Position numbers and translations under genes: made by a program. A stretch of DNA of 64,000 bases from the NCBI RefSeq assembly GCF_002288925.2, contig NW_022098076.1:66181332-66245331 (forward strand). Direction: 5' to 3'. The notes under the pieces are model-generated. The model searched no databases. It saw nothing but the letters and a program-made list of their open reading frames with translations, and had not been told where the DNA came from. How positions within the stretch are numbered: position 1 is the first letter of the stretch; each line of letters begins with the position of its first letter. This DNA comes from Delphinapterus leucas (taxonomy: Eukaryota; Chordata; Mammalia; Artiodactyla; Monodontidae). Positions 60,038 to 64,000 of the stretch are shown piece by piece.

Positions 60038-60928
60038 AAATACAATTTATATATATATATAATACAATTTATATATATATAAAACACAATTTTTTTAGGT
60101 CTGCTGTAATAAATGTCATAAATTATACAAAGTGATTTTTTAAAAATGCAATACAGAACTTATTAGAAATCAGTAACTTCAGATATGCTGAATGCCTGTC
60201 GTTTTTCATAGCCAGGACCCAAGTCACTTCATTTTGGAGAAATTTTACAGGATAAAAATTTTTACTGTATTTTACCTAGATAACGGTATAGGAAAAGAAA
60301 CTATGGCATTCAATCAGATAAAATTTAATGTAAAAGAGTAGTTCTCATGAAATTCTCAAGCGATTTTTAAACTTTATGGCCTGAGGATTATTCATCTGAA
60401 CTTACTTTAGCAGGTTCAGAAAGAGATGGGGGTACAACTTAAAAATGCAAGTCTTAGGTAGTAGAAGGAATTTAGAAATGTTTATATTTGAATCTACAAG
60501 TTATATTAAACTAACTTATTTTGTGATTTTATTTTGCATCAATATTGGTATCCTGAAAAGGAAATAAACAAACAAAAACTTTGCAGAAACCAAGTAGGAA
60601 CATTTTTTTAAAGAATTAAAATCCTCATCCATGAATTACTGTCTATTGTCAGTCAGCGAAGCTACATGTGGGTGGAACACACAGGTATATCTTCCACACT
60701 CCATCTTCTCTGTTACAAGTAGGGTAGATGCACAGGTCCAACCTTCTAGATCCAGCAGTCACTCACATGGGGGGAGTTTTTGGTTTTCTATGAATTTTAC
60801 ATTACACATCAGGGTCAGATTATTTCAAGTGTTTCAAGAGAACCTGTACTTACATTGGCACAAGGTTTGCACTGATCGTAATTTGAAGGCTGTTCTATAA
60901 ATGGAATTCTCAATACTATTAAGAGCAT
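18807..60928 (-). CDS. DYTN: Dystrotelin, 11 of presumably 12 coding exons
   Basis: DYTN is a vertebrate member of the dystrophin/dystrobrevin superfamily that has the EF-hand-like and ZZ region but lacks the spectrin-repeat rod; its cellular role is poorly known. Joining eleven minus-strand exons (60928-60854, 58129-57928, 56083-55998, 55487-55387, 51067-50996, 50736-50573, 46087-45976, 44531-44383, 28433-28274, 25781-25274, 18910-18807) gives an uninterrupted 577-codon frame and a stop. Every junction has GT/AG borders and matching phase. Counting from the first visible residue: EF-hand-like helices about 1-215; ZZ zinc finger about 222-263 with C222, C225, C237, C240, C246, C249, H259 and H263; coiled coil about 321-374; acidic, low-complexity tail to 543; conserved short C-terminus. 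The human protein is about 578 residues, so only some seven N-terminal residues are missing. No disabling change is seen. Confidence 0.95.
19116..19319 (-). mobile_element. CHR-type SINE, short form
   Basis: A reverse copy in DYTN intron 11. It has a perfect 15-base duplication AAGTTGTGGGTTCTT at 19101-19115 and 19320-19334. Confidence 0.93.
19396..20066. mobile_element. MER5A-like hAT MITE, split by an LTR-like insertion
   Basis: It starts CAGTGGTTTTCAGACC and ends near CTCTGAGACCTCTG, the hAT-Charlie inverted ends. The interior matches MER5A (CCCAGGTGATACGGATGCTG). Eight-base flanks GTCTAGAG (19388-19395) and CTCTATAG (20067-20074) differ at two sites. The middle, 19491-19970, is a later insertion. 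Confidence 0.75.
19491..19970 (+). mobile_element. LTR-like repeat inside the MER5A, family uncertain
   Basis: It starts TGATGGTTAATTTGATGTGT and ends CTGGAGAACTCTGACTACC, a common mammalian dispersed repeat whose name I cannot fix. AATACA occurs at both edges (19485-19490 and 19971-19976). Confidence 0.55.
20130..20660 (+). mobile_element. Old L1 3' remnant
   Basis: It reads like the end of L1 ORF2 and the 3' UTR (CAGAGATATTTACATATG, ATTGGGAGCCACTGAATTAC, GATATTATGCAGCA). Open frames at 20104-20337 and 20360-20611 lie inside it. Confidence 0.6.
21420..21730 (+). mobile_element. L2 3' remnant
   Basis: It carries L2 wording (CATCTGGATGTCTCC, CTCTTGGCACATAATTAAAT, TTGTTGAATGAATGAGTGAA). Confidence 0.6.
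24180..24573 (+). mobile_element. Solo LTR of MaLR/ERVL type (MLT1-like)
   Basis: An old endogenous-retrovirus-derived LTR with no internal genes. It starts TATTATGGACTGAATTGTGT and ends CTAATACA, with the five-base duplication CCAAC at 24175-24179 and 24574-24578. Confidence 0.85.
25000..25165 (-). mobile_element. MIR SINE remnant next to DYTN exon 11
   Basis: Reverse MIR text (TATGTGCCAGGTGCTATAC, CTCACAATAACCCCATC). It ends about 110 bases from the exon 11 donor. Confidence 0.65.
25274..25781 (-). CDS. DYTN: DYTN exon 11 (large low-complexity tail exon)
   Basis: At 508 bases this is the largest exon. The acceptor is TCTTTACCCAG and the donor GTAAGA. It encodes 169 residues, Ser/Glu/Gln/Pro-rich and probably disordered, ending in an acidic, helix-prone segment (KDELEEEELQELLSKLMDAF). 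It leaves in phase 1; reading through the donor would add a few residues and reach a stop at 25251-25253. This tail is the fastest-changing part of the family. Confidence 0.95.
26202..28010 (+). mobile_element. hAT-Charlie DNA transposon remnant with transposase pieces
   Basis: The left end CAGCCCTCAAAGTGTGGTCC and right end ACTAAAGGTTTAAGGCTCAA are decayed hAT-Charlie ends. Eight-base flanks ACAAAGCA (26194-26201) and ATAAAGAA (28011-28018) differ at two sites. Inside, 27000-27750 encodes broken transposase: a GVAKI...DEMGS stretch, and further on a dimerisation-domain-like part (LFFSTANLCEA, then QLSFLKPAIKEIC). Several stops make it non-functional. An L1 sits inside at 26488-26960. Confidence 0.8.
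26488..26960 (+). mobile_element. L1 3' end inserted in the hAT-Charlie copy
   Basis: It contains the well-known GCAACATGGATGGACCTA and ACATTGTAAATCAATTATAC stretches and ends in an A-rich tail. Flanks at 26472-26487 and 26961-26976 match at about 12 of 16 bases. Confidence 0.88.
28274..28433 (-). CDS. DYTN: DYTN exon 10 (coiled coil)
   Basis: The acceptor is CTCTTTGCAG and the donor GTATAG. It encodes 53 residues starting LLKKQLNQYKDKLQ and ending QLMGQNLQ. The heptad-like spacing of Leu/Ile among charged residues is the coiled coil that dystrophin-family proteins use for pairing with dystrobrevins. The exon lies only about 260 bases from the end of a hAT-Charlie transposon (26202-28010). 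Confidence 0.94.
28967..29150 (+). mobile_element. CHR-related SINE with divergent body
   Basis: The tRNA-like head (GGTTCGATCCCTGGTCAGGG) is followed by a shorter body and an A-rich tail, unlike the CHR short form seen elsewhere here. It probably belongs to another tRNA-Glu SINE subfamily. Confidence 0.82.
29195..29850 (+). mobile_element. L2 3' remnant
   Basis: Close to L2 (CAGATCATGTTACTCCTCTG, AAAGCCCTCCAATG, later CACACTGGGCATG and CTTTAAGTCTTTGGTCACC). Confidence 0.75.
30484..30567 (+). other. Exon-like cassette on the strand opposite DYTN
   Basis: It is bounded by TTTTAG on the left and AAG|GTAAAT on the right, with 28 codons open in phase 0 (starts WRNPRRVSSEHDLP). Part of the pyrimidine tract is a (GTTT)n microsatellite, which may be making a false acceptor. 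No family was recognised. Confidence 0.15.
31614..31668. repeat. (TA)n/(CA) mixed microsatellite
   Basis: Imperfect TATA/TACATA repeat in DYTN intron 9. Confidence 0.95.
31885..32079 (+). mobile_element. CHR-related SINE, diverged
   Basis: The head is recognisable, with tandem-like AAGATCC(T/C)GC repeats in the body. It is flanked by ATTAGTCCT at 31876-31884 and 32080-32088. Confidence 0.82.
32702..32905 (+). mobile_element. CHR-type SINE with anomalous 3' half
   Basis: Bases up to about 32840 match the short CHR form closely. After that the sequence shifts into G, C and A runs not seen in sister copies (see findings). It ends in an A-tract. Confidence 0.88.
33540..34000 (-). mobile_element. 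Old LINE (L1-type) fragment, reverse
   Basis: It contains L1-like reverse text (CATTTGCAATGGAAAGACAC, TTATAAGCAATGTTGCAATG, CCTTGTGCATACATGTGCAA). A 220-codon open frame (33402-34064) runs through it by chance. Confidence 0.55.
36095..36330 (-). mobile_element. Old L1 fragment, reverse
   Basis: It contains ATGGCATCATTCCATACAC and CCATTTATCTACCAGTGGAT, typical of reverse L1 text but diverged. Confidence 0.5.
36500..38240 (+). mobile_element. L2 LINE remnant with reverse-transcriptase piece
   Basis: About 1.7 kb. It encodes a decayed reverse transcriptase (AAAFDTVDHALL near 36860-36895, then a broken SVLG/LFSIYT block near 37035-37075). L2 3' text follows, ending near GATTTATTGAATGAATTA. A CHR SINE splits it at 37122-37342. 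Confidence 0.75.
37122..37342 (+). mobile_element. CHR-type SINE inserted in an L2
   Basis: A short-form copy with A-rich tail inside the L2 remnant at 36500-38240. It has a 10-base duplication CATGTATGTC at 37112-37121 and 37343-37352. Confidence 0.93.
38245..39165 (-). mobile_element. Old L1 remnant, reverse
   Basis: It holds reverse L1 text (CAATTTGGAATTTATTTTCG, GATAGCCAGTTATGC, CTCATTTATGCTTGGATC). A pyrimidine tract at 38540-38640 interrupts it. Confidence 0.6.
38540..38640. repeat. (TTC/TCC)n pyrimidine tract
   Basis: About 100 bases almost purely C and T on the plus strand, with mirror-like TTCTTCC units. It produces artificial Ser/Leu- and Glu/Lys-rich open frames. Confidence 0.93.
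39168..39505 (-). mobile_element. L1 3' end, cetacean type, reverse
   Basis: Same L1 family as the copy at 571-804 (GTGGTCACAAAGCACC shared), extending about 110 bases further into the 3' UTR. Confidence 0.85.
39800..39897 (-). mobile_element. L1 3' tip, reverse
   Basis: A T-rich start then TTAGTTATCTATTTTATACA, another short L1 3' end in reverse. Confidence 0.65.
41468..41590 (+). mobile_element. L2 fragment
   Basis: TCATTCAACAAACACTTATT through GGAACTTACATT, the common end of L2. Confidence 0.65.
41827..42020 (-). mobile_element. CHR-type SINE, short form
   Basis: A reverse copy. It has a 20-base duplication with one mismatch at 41807-41826 and 42021-42040. Confidence 0.93.
42601..42941 (+). 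mobile_element. CHR-type SINE, long form
   Basis: A full long-form copy with poly-A tail. It has a perfect 12-base duplication AAGAATACATTG at 42589-42600 and 42942-42953. Confidence 0.93.
43376..43580 (-). mobile_element. CHR-type SINE, short form
   Basis: A reverse copy. Flanks GAAGACTTTTT and GAAGGCTTTTA form an imperfect duplication. Confidence 0.9.
43740..43995 (+). mobile_element. Old L1 fragment
   Basis: Diverged text near the L1 ORF2 end (AAAATAACCAAAATGTTAAG, GAATTATGGCACTTCC). Confidence 0.45.
44383..44531 (-). CDS. DYTN: DYTN exon 9 (basic helical linker)
   Basis: It encodes about 49 residues rich in Arg/Leu (for example TKLFLRTLRNNLLQGRC), linking the ZZ finger to the coiled coil. 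The donor is GTGAGT. The acceptor reads CCAGCAG on the minus strand, a NAGNAG pair; using the first AG would start the exon at 44534 and add one Gln. I chose the second because the human protein, as I recall it, has a single Gln at this position. Confidence 0.92.
44532..45975 (-). other. DYTN intron 8
   Basis: 1.4 kb of AT-rich sequence, with the 19-base duplication at 44802 and no repeat I can name. Confidence 0.8.
44802..44839 (+). repeat. Exact 19-base tandem duplication
   Basis: AAAGCTAGAAGAAGGTATG occurs twice in a row with no mismatch, about 270 bases from DYTN exon 9. Confidence 0.97.
45976..46087 (-). CDS. DYTN: DYTN exon 8 (ZZ zinc finger)
   Basis: The acceptor is TTAATTGGCAG and the donor GTAACA. 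It encodes the rest of the ZZ finger: C237-x2-C240, C246-x2-C249 in the diagnostic DICQVCFLSG stretch, and H259/H263. All eight expected zinc ligands across exons 7-8 are present, so the domain should fold. ZZ fingers bind protein partners; in dystrophin this one contacts beta-dystroglycan. Confidence 0.96.
46863..47142 (-). mobile_element. CHR-type SINE, intermediate/long form
   Basis: A reverse copy with extra body sequence compared with the short form. It has a perfect 15-base duplication GAATTAGTAACTTTT at 46848-46862 and 47143-47157. Confidence 0.92.
47794..48009 (+). mobile_element. CHR-type SINE, short form
   Basis: A nearly consensus-like copy with an ACAA-rich tail. The flank ACTTGCAA is repeated at 47786-47793 and 48010-48017. 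Confidence 0.92.
48185..48400 (-). mobile_element. MIR SINE remnant
   Basis: Nearly full reverse MIR (TTACTATGTAGCAGGCAG, ATTATTATCCTCATTTGAAG, ACACAACTACATAGTAAGTG). Confidence 0.8.
49423..49623 (-). mobile_element. CHR-type SINE, short form
   Basis: A reverse copy starting from a T-rich tract. The target-site duplication is unclear because both flanks are T-rich. Confidence 0.9.
49858..50045 (+). mobile_element. MIR SINE remnant
   Basis: It carries MIR text (CACCCTGGATTCGGTC, ACCTGCTAACCATGTGAGC, AATTAGGCATAATAATACC). Confidence 0.65.
50055..50232 (+). mobile_element. L1 3' end, short
   Basis: GGTCCTACTATATAGCAC through ACATTGTAAATCAACTATAC and an A-rich tail; related to the copy at 26488-26960. 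Confidence 0.85.
50573..50736 (-). CDS. DYTN: DYTN exon 7 (second EF-hand-like block, start of ZZ finger)
   Basis: The acceptor is TCGTTTTTCAG and the donor GTAGAG. It encodes 54 residues including KEEKFLSWLQSEPP, the family's WLP turn, and the first zinc ligand pair C222-x2-C225 of the ZZ finger. It ends two bases into an Arg codon that exon 8 completes. Confidence 0.94.
50996..51067 (-). CDS. DYTN: DYTN exon 6
   Basis: This is a 72-base exon of exactly 24 codons, phase 0 on both sides, starting IPTVMGESRALGSVES and ending CFQG. The acceptor is CTCTTGTAG and the donor GTGAGT. The frame that stays open longest across here on the minus strand is a different, shadow frame; the exon frame is fixed by the neighbouring exons. 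Because its length is a multiple of three, skipping it would keep the frame. Confidence 0.92.
52669..52683 (+). repeat. 15-base G homopolymer
   Basis: An uninterrupted run of 15 G in DYTN intron 5. The length is likely unreliable. Confidence 0.95.
53345..53915 (+). mobile_element. Solo ERV LTR-like repeat
   Basis: It starts near TGTCACCCCAAAATACGAGC and ends near a CTTTTGCCAGTCCAATACAT / CTCCCCTACAG stretch, resembling an old class I endogenous-retrovirus LTR. No viral coding sequence is attached. The exact family is uncertain. Confidence 0.5.
55387..55487 (-). CDS. DYTN: DYTN exon 5 (EF-hand-like region)
   Basis: The acceptor is TGTGTCTAG. A second AG eleven bases further in (TTTTTCAG) would break the frame, so the upstream AG is used. 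The donor is GTAAAT. It encodes 34 residues, beginning ALFQLYAENNRGGYNSGGR and ending TDLQQ. Confidence 0.93.
55488..55997 (-). other. DYTN intron 4
   Basis: About 510 bases with no repeat I recognise. Confidence 0.8.
55998..56083 (-). CDS. DYTN: DYTN exon 4 (EF-hand-like region)
   Basis: The acceptor is TTGCCATGCAG and the donor GTAACA. It encodes the segment with SGTGFLKLGPAAAALIALSG followed by residues ending in KYR. The frame enters in phase 2 and leaves in phase 1, matching both neighbours. This corresponds to the loop and helix between the two EF-hand-like units. Confidence 0.94.
56178..56304 (-). mobile_element. Short tRNA-derived SINE in DYTN intron 3
   Basis: Only about 130 bases long, reverse orientation, with a (TTTC)n tail. 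It has a perfect 15-base duplication TGAATGGACATTTCT at 56163-56177 and 56305-56319, so the short length is the original insertion and not later loss. Confidence 0.9.
56405..56500 (+). mobile_element. L2 fragment
   Basis: GTGTTCAACAAATGTTTATT then CTGTCCTAGGCACTGGAGAC, the end of L2. Confidence 0.65.
57149..57498 (+). mobile_element. Solo LTR of MaLR type (MST-like)
   Basis: An old LTR without internal genes; AGAGACCCCAGAGAGCTCCC and CCAGCCTCCAGAACTGTGAG are hallmarks of the MST group. It ends CTAAGACA, about 430 bases from DYTN exon 3. Confidence 0.85.
57928..58129 (-). CDS. DYTN: DYTN exon 3 (EF-hand-like region)
   Basis: The acceptor follows CTTCCTGCAG and the donor is GTGAGG. It encodes about 67 residues, beginning DLIDSSLIQHVLL and ending LSLLTTMYDS across the junction. 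This is the first EF-hand-like helical block, which in dystrophin helps hold the WW/ZZ module that binds dystroglycan. No typical calcium-binding loop is obvious. Confidence 0.95.
58561..58764 (+). other. Exon-like ORF antisense to DYTN, one predicted membrane helix
   Basis: A pyrimidine-rich acceptor ending TTGTCTACAG at 58560 is followed by 67 open codons and TAA at 58762. An AATAAA follows at 58819-58824. There is no ATG near the start; one is internal. The predicted peptide has a charged N-terminal half with a short amphipathic stretch (LLKKLSDLYKRAVAELDSLG), a 22-residue hydrophobic segment (about residues 38-59, TLALVMFIFLILVSS...) and a basic tail. I do not recognise it. It may be the last exon of an unannotated antisense transcript, an old retrocopy, or chance in T-rich DNA. 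Confidence 0.25.
60005..60092. repeat. (GT)n/(TA)n compound microsatellite
   Basis: A GT tract followed by repeated ATACAATTTATATATA-like units in DYTN intron 2. Confidence 0.95.
60854..60928 (-). CDS. DYTN: DYTN exon 2
   Basis: The acceptor is TTTCTTTACAG and the donor GTAAGT. It encodes 25 residues with the superfamily's helical start (SIYRTAFKLRSVQ) and ends one base into a Leu codon. It enters in phase 1, so a preceding exon must supply the start codon and the first base of an Asp codon; the ATG at the very start of this exon is in another frame and is not the initiator. Confidence 0.9.
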
Positions 60929-61311
60929 CTGTAAAGAAAACATGAAATATCATAGATAAAGGACTGTCTCATTAGATAAATCCCGTATCCTAGAAGGAAA
61001 TCCTAGAGAGCATGTAGCCCTACTTTATTTTGCAGGTGAGGAAATCAAGTTCTAGAGCTCTCTTTCCTACCTGGGAACAAATAATAATGGACTACGCTAT
61101 CCTAGACTGCAGGTGACCATAGAGAGCCTCCTCTGAGCCCACCAAACTAAGGGATCCCCCAGTGAGGAGACTCCTCCATGAAGCTGTCCACTTTTTATAT
61201 AAAAATGAAATAGCCTATGAAACAATAAGACAAAAAACTATCTGTAGAATATAAATTCAGTTTGTTAATATATTCTAGTCATATGTACACACATATTTAT
61301 GCATCTATGAA

Positions 61312-61440
61312 AATGACTATCCATCCATTCATTCAGCAGATTTTTATTGAGCTCTTACTATATGGCCCTGGCATGATTCCAGGCTCTTGAAATATAGCAA
61401 CTAACAAAACAGATAAAAATTCTTGCCCCGTGGAGCTTAA
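61312..61440 (+). mobile_element. L2 fragment
   Basis: ATTCATTCAGCAGATTTTTA through GGAGCTTAATTTCTAGTG, the end of L2. Confidence 0.7.
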
Positions 61441-61565
61441 TTTCTAGTGTCATTCATCAGATTGTTAACAGTGGATATCTTTGAGTGCTCGAATTCTTAG
61501 TTATTTTCTTCCTACTTGTCAATATTACCTCAATTTTCTATAAAGAGCATAGAAAGAGCTAGAGC

Positions 61566-61587
61566 TCTAGAAAGAGCTCTTTCTAGA
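61566..61587. repeat. 22-base perfect palindrome
   Basis: The arms TCTAGAAAGAG and CTCTTTCTAGA meet with no spacer, amid direct repeats of AGAGCATAGA. Confidence 0.95.
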
Positions 61588-62039
61588 AAGAGCATAGAGT
61601 TATTTTTATAATCAGAAAAGAATTATTAATATACCTTCTTTTACCCACCACCAACATCACTACATCAGTGGCTAGCATTTCTGAGCGCTTACCAGGCACT
61701 GAGTATGTATTCACCCCTTTCACAGTGTGGAAAAGAGAAGAGGAGAAGAGAAGAGAAAGCTCTGGAGCCATATCTAGGTAATAGAAAATGTATATGTAAT
61801 ATACAAATGCCCTGTACATTTGTATATGTAACAGAAAATGTATATGTAATAGAAAATAGAAATGATCAAAACATATGAAAAAAAAGTTGAAAGACATTAC
61901 TATAGAAGACTTTTTGACGAGGAAAGACCGTCATCAAAGATAAACAACCATAGCAGAGATAGTTTTGCAGGCAAATTCCTTTAAACTTTCAAGGGATAGG
62001 GGAATCCCTGTTACTCAACTCTTCTAAAAACTGGAAAAA

Positions 62040-62640
62040 CTCAGAAAACTTCCCAGTTTATTTTAGGAGGCTAACATAACTGTAATACCAACATTTGATA
62101 AAGTTTTATTGAAAATATTGTTACTGCTGAGAGAAACTAGTTAAATTCTGATTTCAGACTTTGAAGGAAATTGGTCTAATTGGCCAAGGAAAATTGTCCA
62201 ATATGGGACGGTTTCAGCAGCAACTCAAAAGTCTGAAGTTTGAAGTCTCATCTAAATACCATCTAAATCAGATATATAAAAAATAAACAAATCTTATTTA
62301 AGATGAAATCAAAGATAAAACATAATATATTAGCAAACATTTTCAAGAACATATTAAAGAATTATGTTCCATGATATGGAAAGATTTATTTCAGGAATTT
62401 AAAATTTGTTCAACAGTTAATTAATATATTAAGAGAAGGAAAAAAGTTACTGAACCAGTGGATTCTCAAAATGCATTGGTAAAATTCATCAGCCATTCTG
62501 ATTTTTTTAAAAACTGGTACATGATCTAGGAAGAGAGGAAACATCCTTAAAATGTCAGAAATAAAAGGCAAATTTCGTATAAAAGTGAGATAGACAAAAG
62601 ACATCCCTGTTAAAGTCAGGAAAAAATCACCCCCATCCCC
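62040..62640 (+). mobile_element. Old L1 ORF2 remnant
   Basis: It follows the L1 reverse-transcriptase region in outline (TTTATTTCAGGAATTTAAAA, TTAATATATTAAGAGAAGG) with many indels. Confidence 0.65.
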
Positions 62641-63013
62641 CTTTTCACCACTGTGATCCAACTCTAGTCTGAAGCAGAGGAGTAAAATACAGGGCATCAG
62701 GGCCACCCCTGTTCCCTCCACACTGTGCCAGATAGGGCGGAATCTCCTTGATAGACCTTGAAGGATAGCCCTCCAGGATGTCCGTATGAGTCCACTGGAG
62801 CTGGCATATAATAATAGAATCGGAACTTATTTGCTGTCCCTGTTTTGGAATTCTAATCTACAAAAACAAATAAAAATAAGAGTTATAAATTTTAGGAAGG
62901 AAGAGATGTACAGATGTTCTGATTGCCTCTCTATCCAGATAATTCATGAGGATCATCTGCAGGTTGGCTGGATTTAGGACAATTGTATGAGAATCAATAA
63001 CTTTCCTTTATAT

Positions 63014-63154
63014 CAGTGGTTTTCAAACTTTATCTTGCATCAGATTGCAGAGCTTACCCCCAGAGTCTGGGTGGGGGGGGGCCTGGGTATTCCATTTCTA
63101 ATCCCAGGCGATGCTCATGCTTTCGGTCCAGGAACTATACTTTGAGTACCACCG
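63014..63154. mobile_element. MER5A-like hAT MITE
   Basis: It has the ends CAGTGGTTTTCAAACTT and CTTTGAGTACCACCG, with eight-base flanks CTTTATAT (63006-63013) and CTTTATAC (63155-63162). Confidence 0.85.
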
Positions 63155-63184
63155 CTTTATACCAAGAATAATCAGTTAGAACAG

Positions 63185-63930
63185 GTAATTTTTAACATCT
63201 AAAAAATGCCTAAAGCAAACAAAACTATGTGTAAGACCTTATAAAGCTTTATTGAAAGCTGTATTAAAGATAATATGAATAAATGGAGAGATCTATTTCC
63301 TCCATTACTGGATATTCCTGGATTAGGAATGTTCAATAGCATAAGGATATGAATTCTCCCCTATAAATTTAAAGCAATTCCAACCCAAATTCCGACTACC
63401 ATTTTGAACTGGACAAAATAATATAAAATTAATCTGTAAGAATAAACGCAATGTGTGCTTATTTCAGGAACAGATAGAGTAATGGAACAGGACAAAGTCA
63501 GAAACTGACCTATGTGTACATAGGGTTTTAGCATATGATAAAGATGATGTTTTAACTCCGTGAGGATCAACAACTTCCCTTCATATCGGTGGTTTATATC
63601 AATGAGGAAATTATAGATTATTTAATAAACAGTGTTGGGGCCATTGGATGAATAACTATTTAGAAAAATATAATATAGGCACTTTAGTTCAGATCATAAA
63701 CGAAAATAACACCAGGATGTATTACAGAGTTAAACATGAATTCTTAAAACTCTAAGACAATTAAAAGAAGAAATTTTTGTCAATCTTGAGGTTGAAAGAT
63801 GTTTTAAAGCATGATTATAAGCCCAAATCCACAGCAATGTGTCTATAACTTAGTATGGTCCTATTTTTGTAAATGATAAAAACTAATAGCAAGAAAGAAC
63901 ACAATAAACACAGTAGGAAAGGTTATATAT
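63185..63930 (+). mobile_element. Old L1 ORF2 3' remnant
   Basis: It contains L1 wording (AAAGCAATTCCAACCCAAAT, GGAACAGATAGAGTAATGGA, ACAGTGTTGGGGCCATTGG). It is likely the continuation of 62040-62640, split by the MER5A copy. Confidence 0.7.
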
Positions 63931-64000
63931 CAGACTTCTGTTTATCTGGGTACAGGAGTACATCATGGGAGGGGTTTAATTTTTTACTTTCTATAACATG

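Larger units (their letters stand above)
58130..60853 (-). other. DYTN intron 2
   Basis: 2.7 kb. Contains the antisense exon-like ORF at 58561-58764, a compound microsatellite and unassigned sequence around 58900-59950. Confidence 0.85.
60929..64000 (-). other. Presumed DYTN intron 1, 3' part
   Basis: Old L1 ORF2 remains, L2 and MER5A copies and a palindrome. I searched here for a short minus-strand exon giving an ATG, about seven codons and a donor in phase 1, and found none. Confidence 0.7.

Noticed and set aside
61583..61897. 104-codon minus-strand frame upstream of DYTN exon 2, a possible first exon
   Set aside because: No donor in the required phase and no similarity to the DYTN N-terminus; it spans the palindrome and AT repeats.

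Overview
This is mammalian nuclear DNA and almost certainly from a cetacean (whale, dolphin or porpoise). The strongest sign is the interspersed repeats: about sixteen copies of the CHR-type tRNA-derived SINE of whales, hippo and ruminants, most flanked by recognisable target-site duplications, plus 3' ends of L1 elements and old L2, MIR, hAT-Charlie and MaLR remnants. Base composition is AT-rich, genes are split by long introns, and nothing bacterial, phage-like or CRISPR-like is present.

Two protein-coding genes can be read. FAM237A, a secreted pro-neuropeptide, lies on the + strand with coding exons at 11474-11885 and 15714-15853 (183 residues, intact). DYTN (dystrotelin, dystrophin/dystrobrevin superfamily) lies on the - strand and fills most of the window: eleven coding exons between 60928 and 18807 join in phase to 577 residues and a stop. 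Only the short first coding exon was not found; it probably lies beyond base 64000. The order FAM237A(+) then DYTN(-), arranged tail to tail, fits the mammalian ADAM23 - FAM237A - DYTN - MDH1B neighbourhood (human 2q33.3). The two genes are not known to act together: one encodes a signal peptide-bearing ligand, the other a cytoplasmic EF-hand/ZZ/coiled-coil protein.

Layout: 1-9.1 kb is intergenic and repeat-rich. 9.1-9.9 kb is a CpG-rich block that may be the FAM237A promoter. 11.5-15.9 kb is FAM237A. 15.9-18.8 kb is the space between the two 3' ends. 18.8-60.9 kb is DYTN, with introns full of nested transposons. 60.9-64.0 kb is presumably DYTN intron 1, with an old L1 remnant.

Points worth a second look: the Gly-Arg-Arg amidation/cleavage site and the weak splice donor in FAM237A; a NAGNAG acceptor in DYTN; an antisense exon-like ORF with one predicted membrane helix inside DYTN intron 2; a hAT-Charlie transposon carrying transposase remains and split by an L1; an L2 copy with reverse-transcriptase remains split by a SINE; and a SINE copy whose 3' half looks like sequencing error. 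I see no clearly new multi-gene system. All family names were assigned by reading, without database searches.
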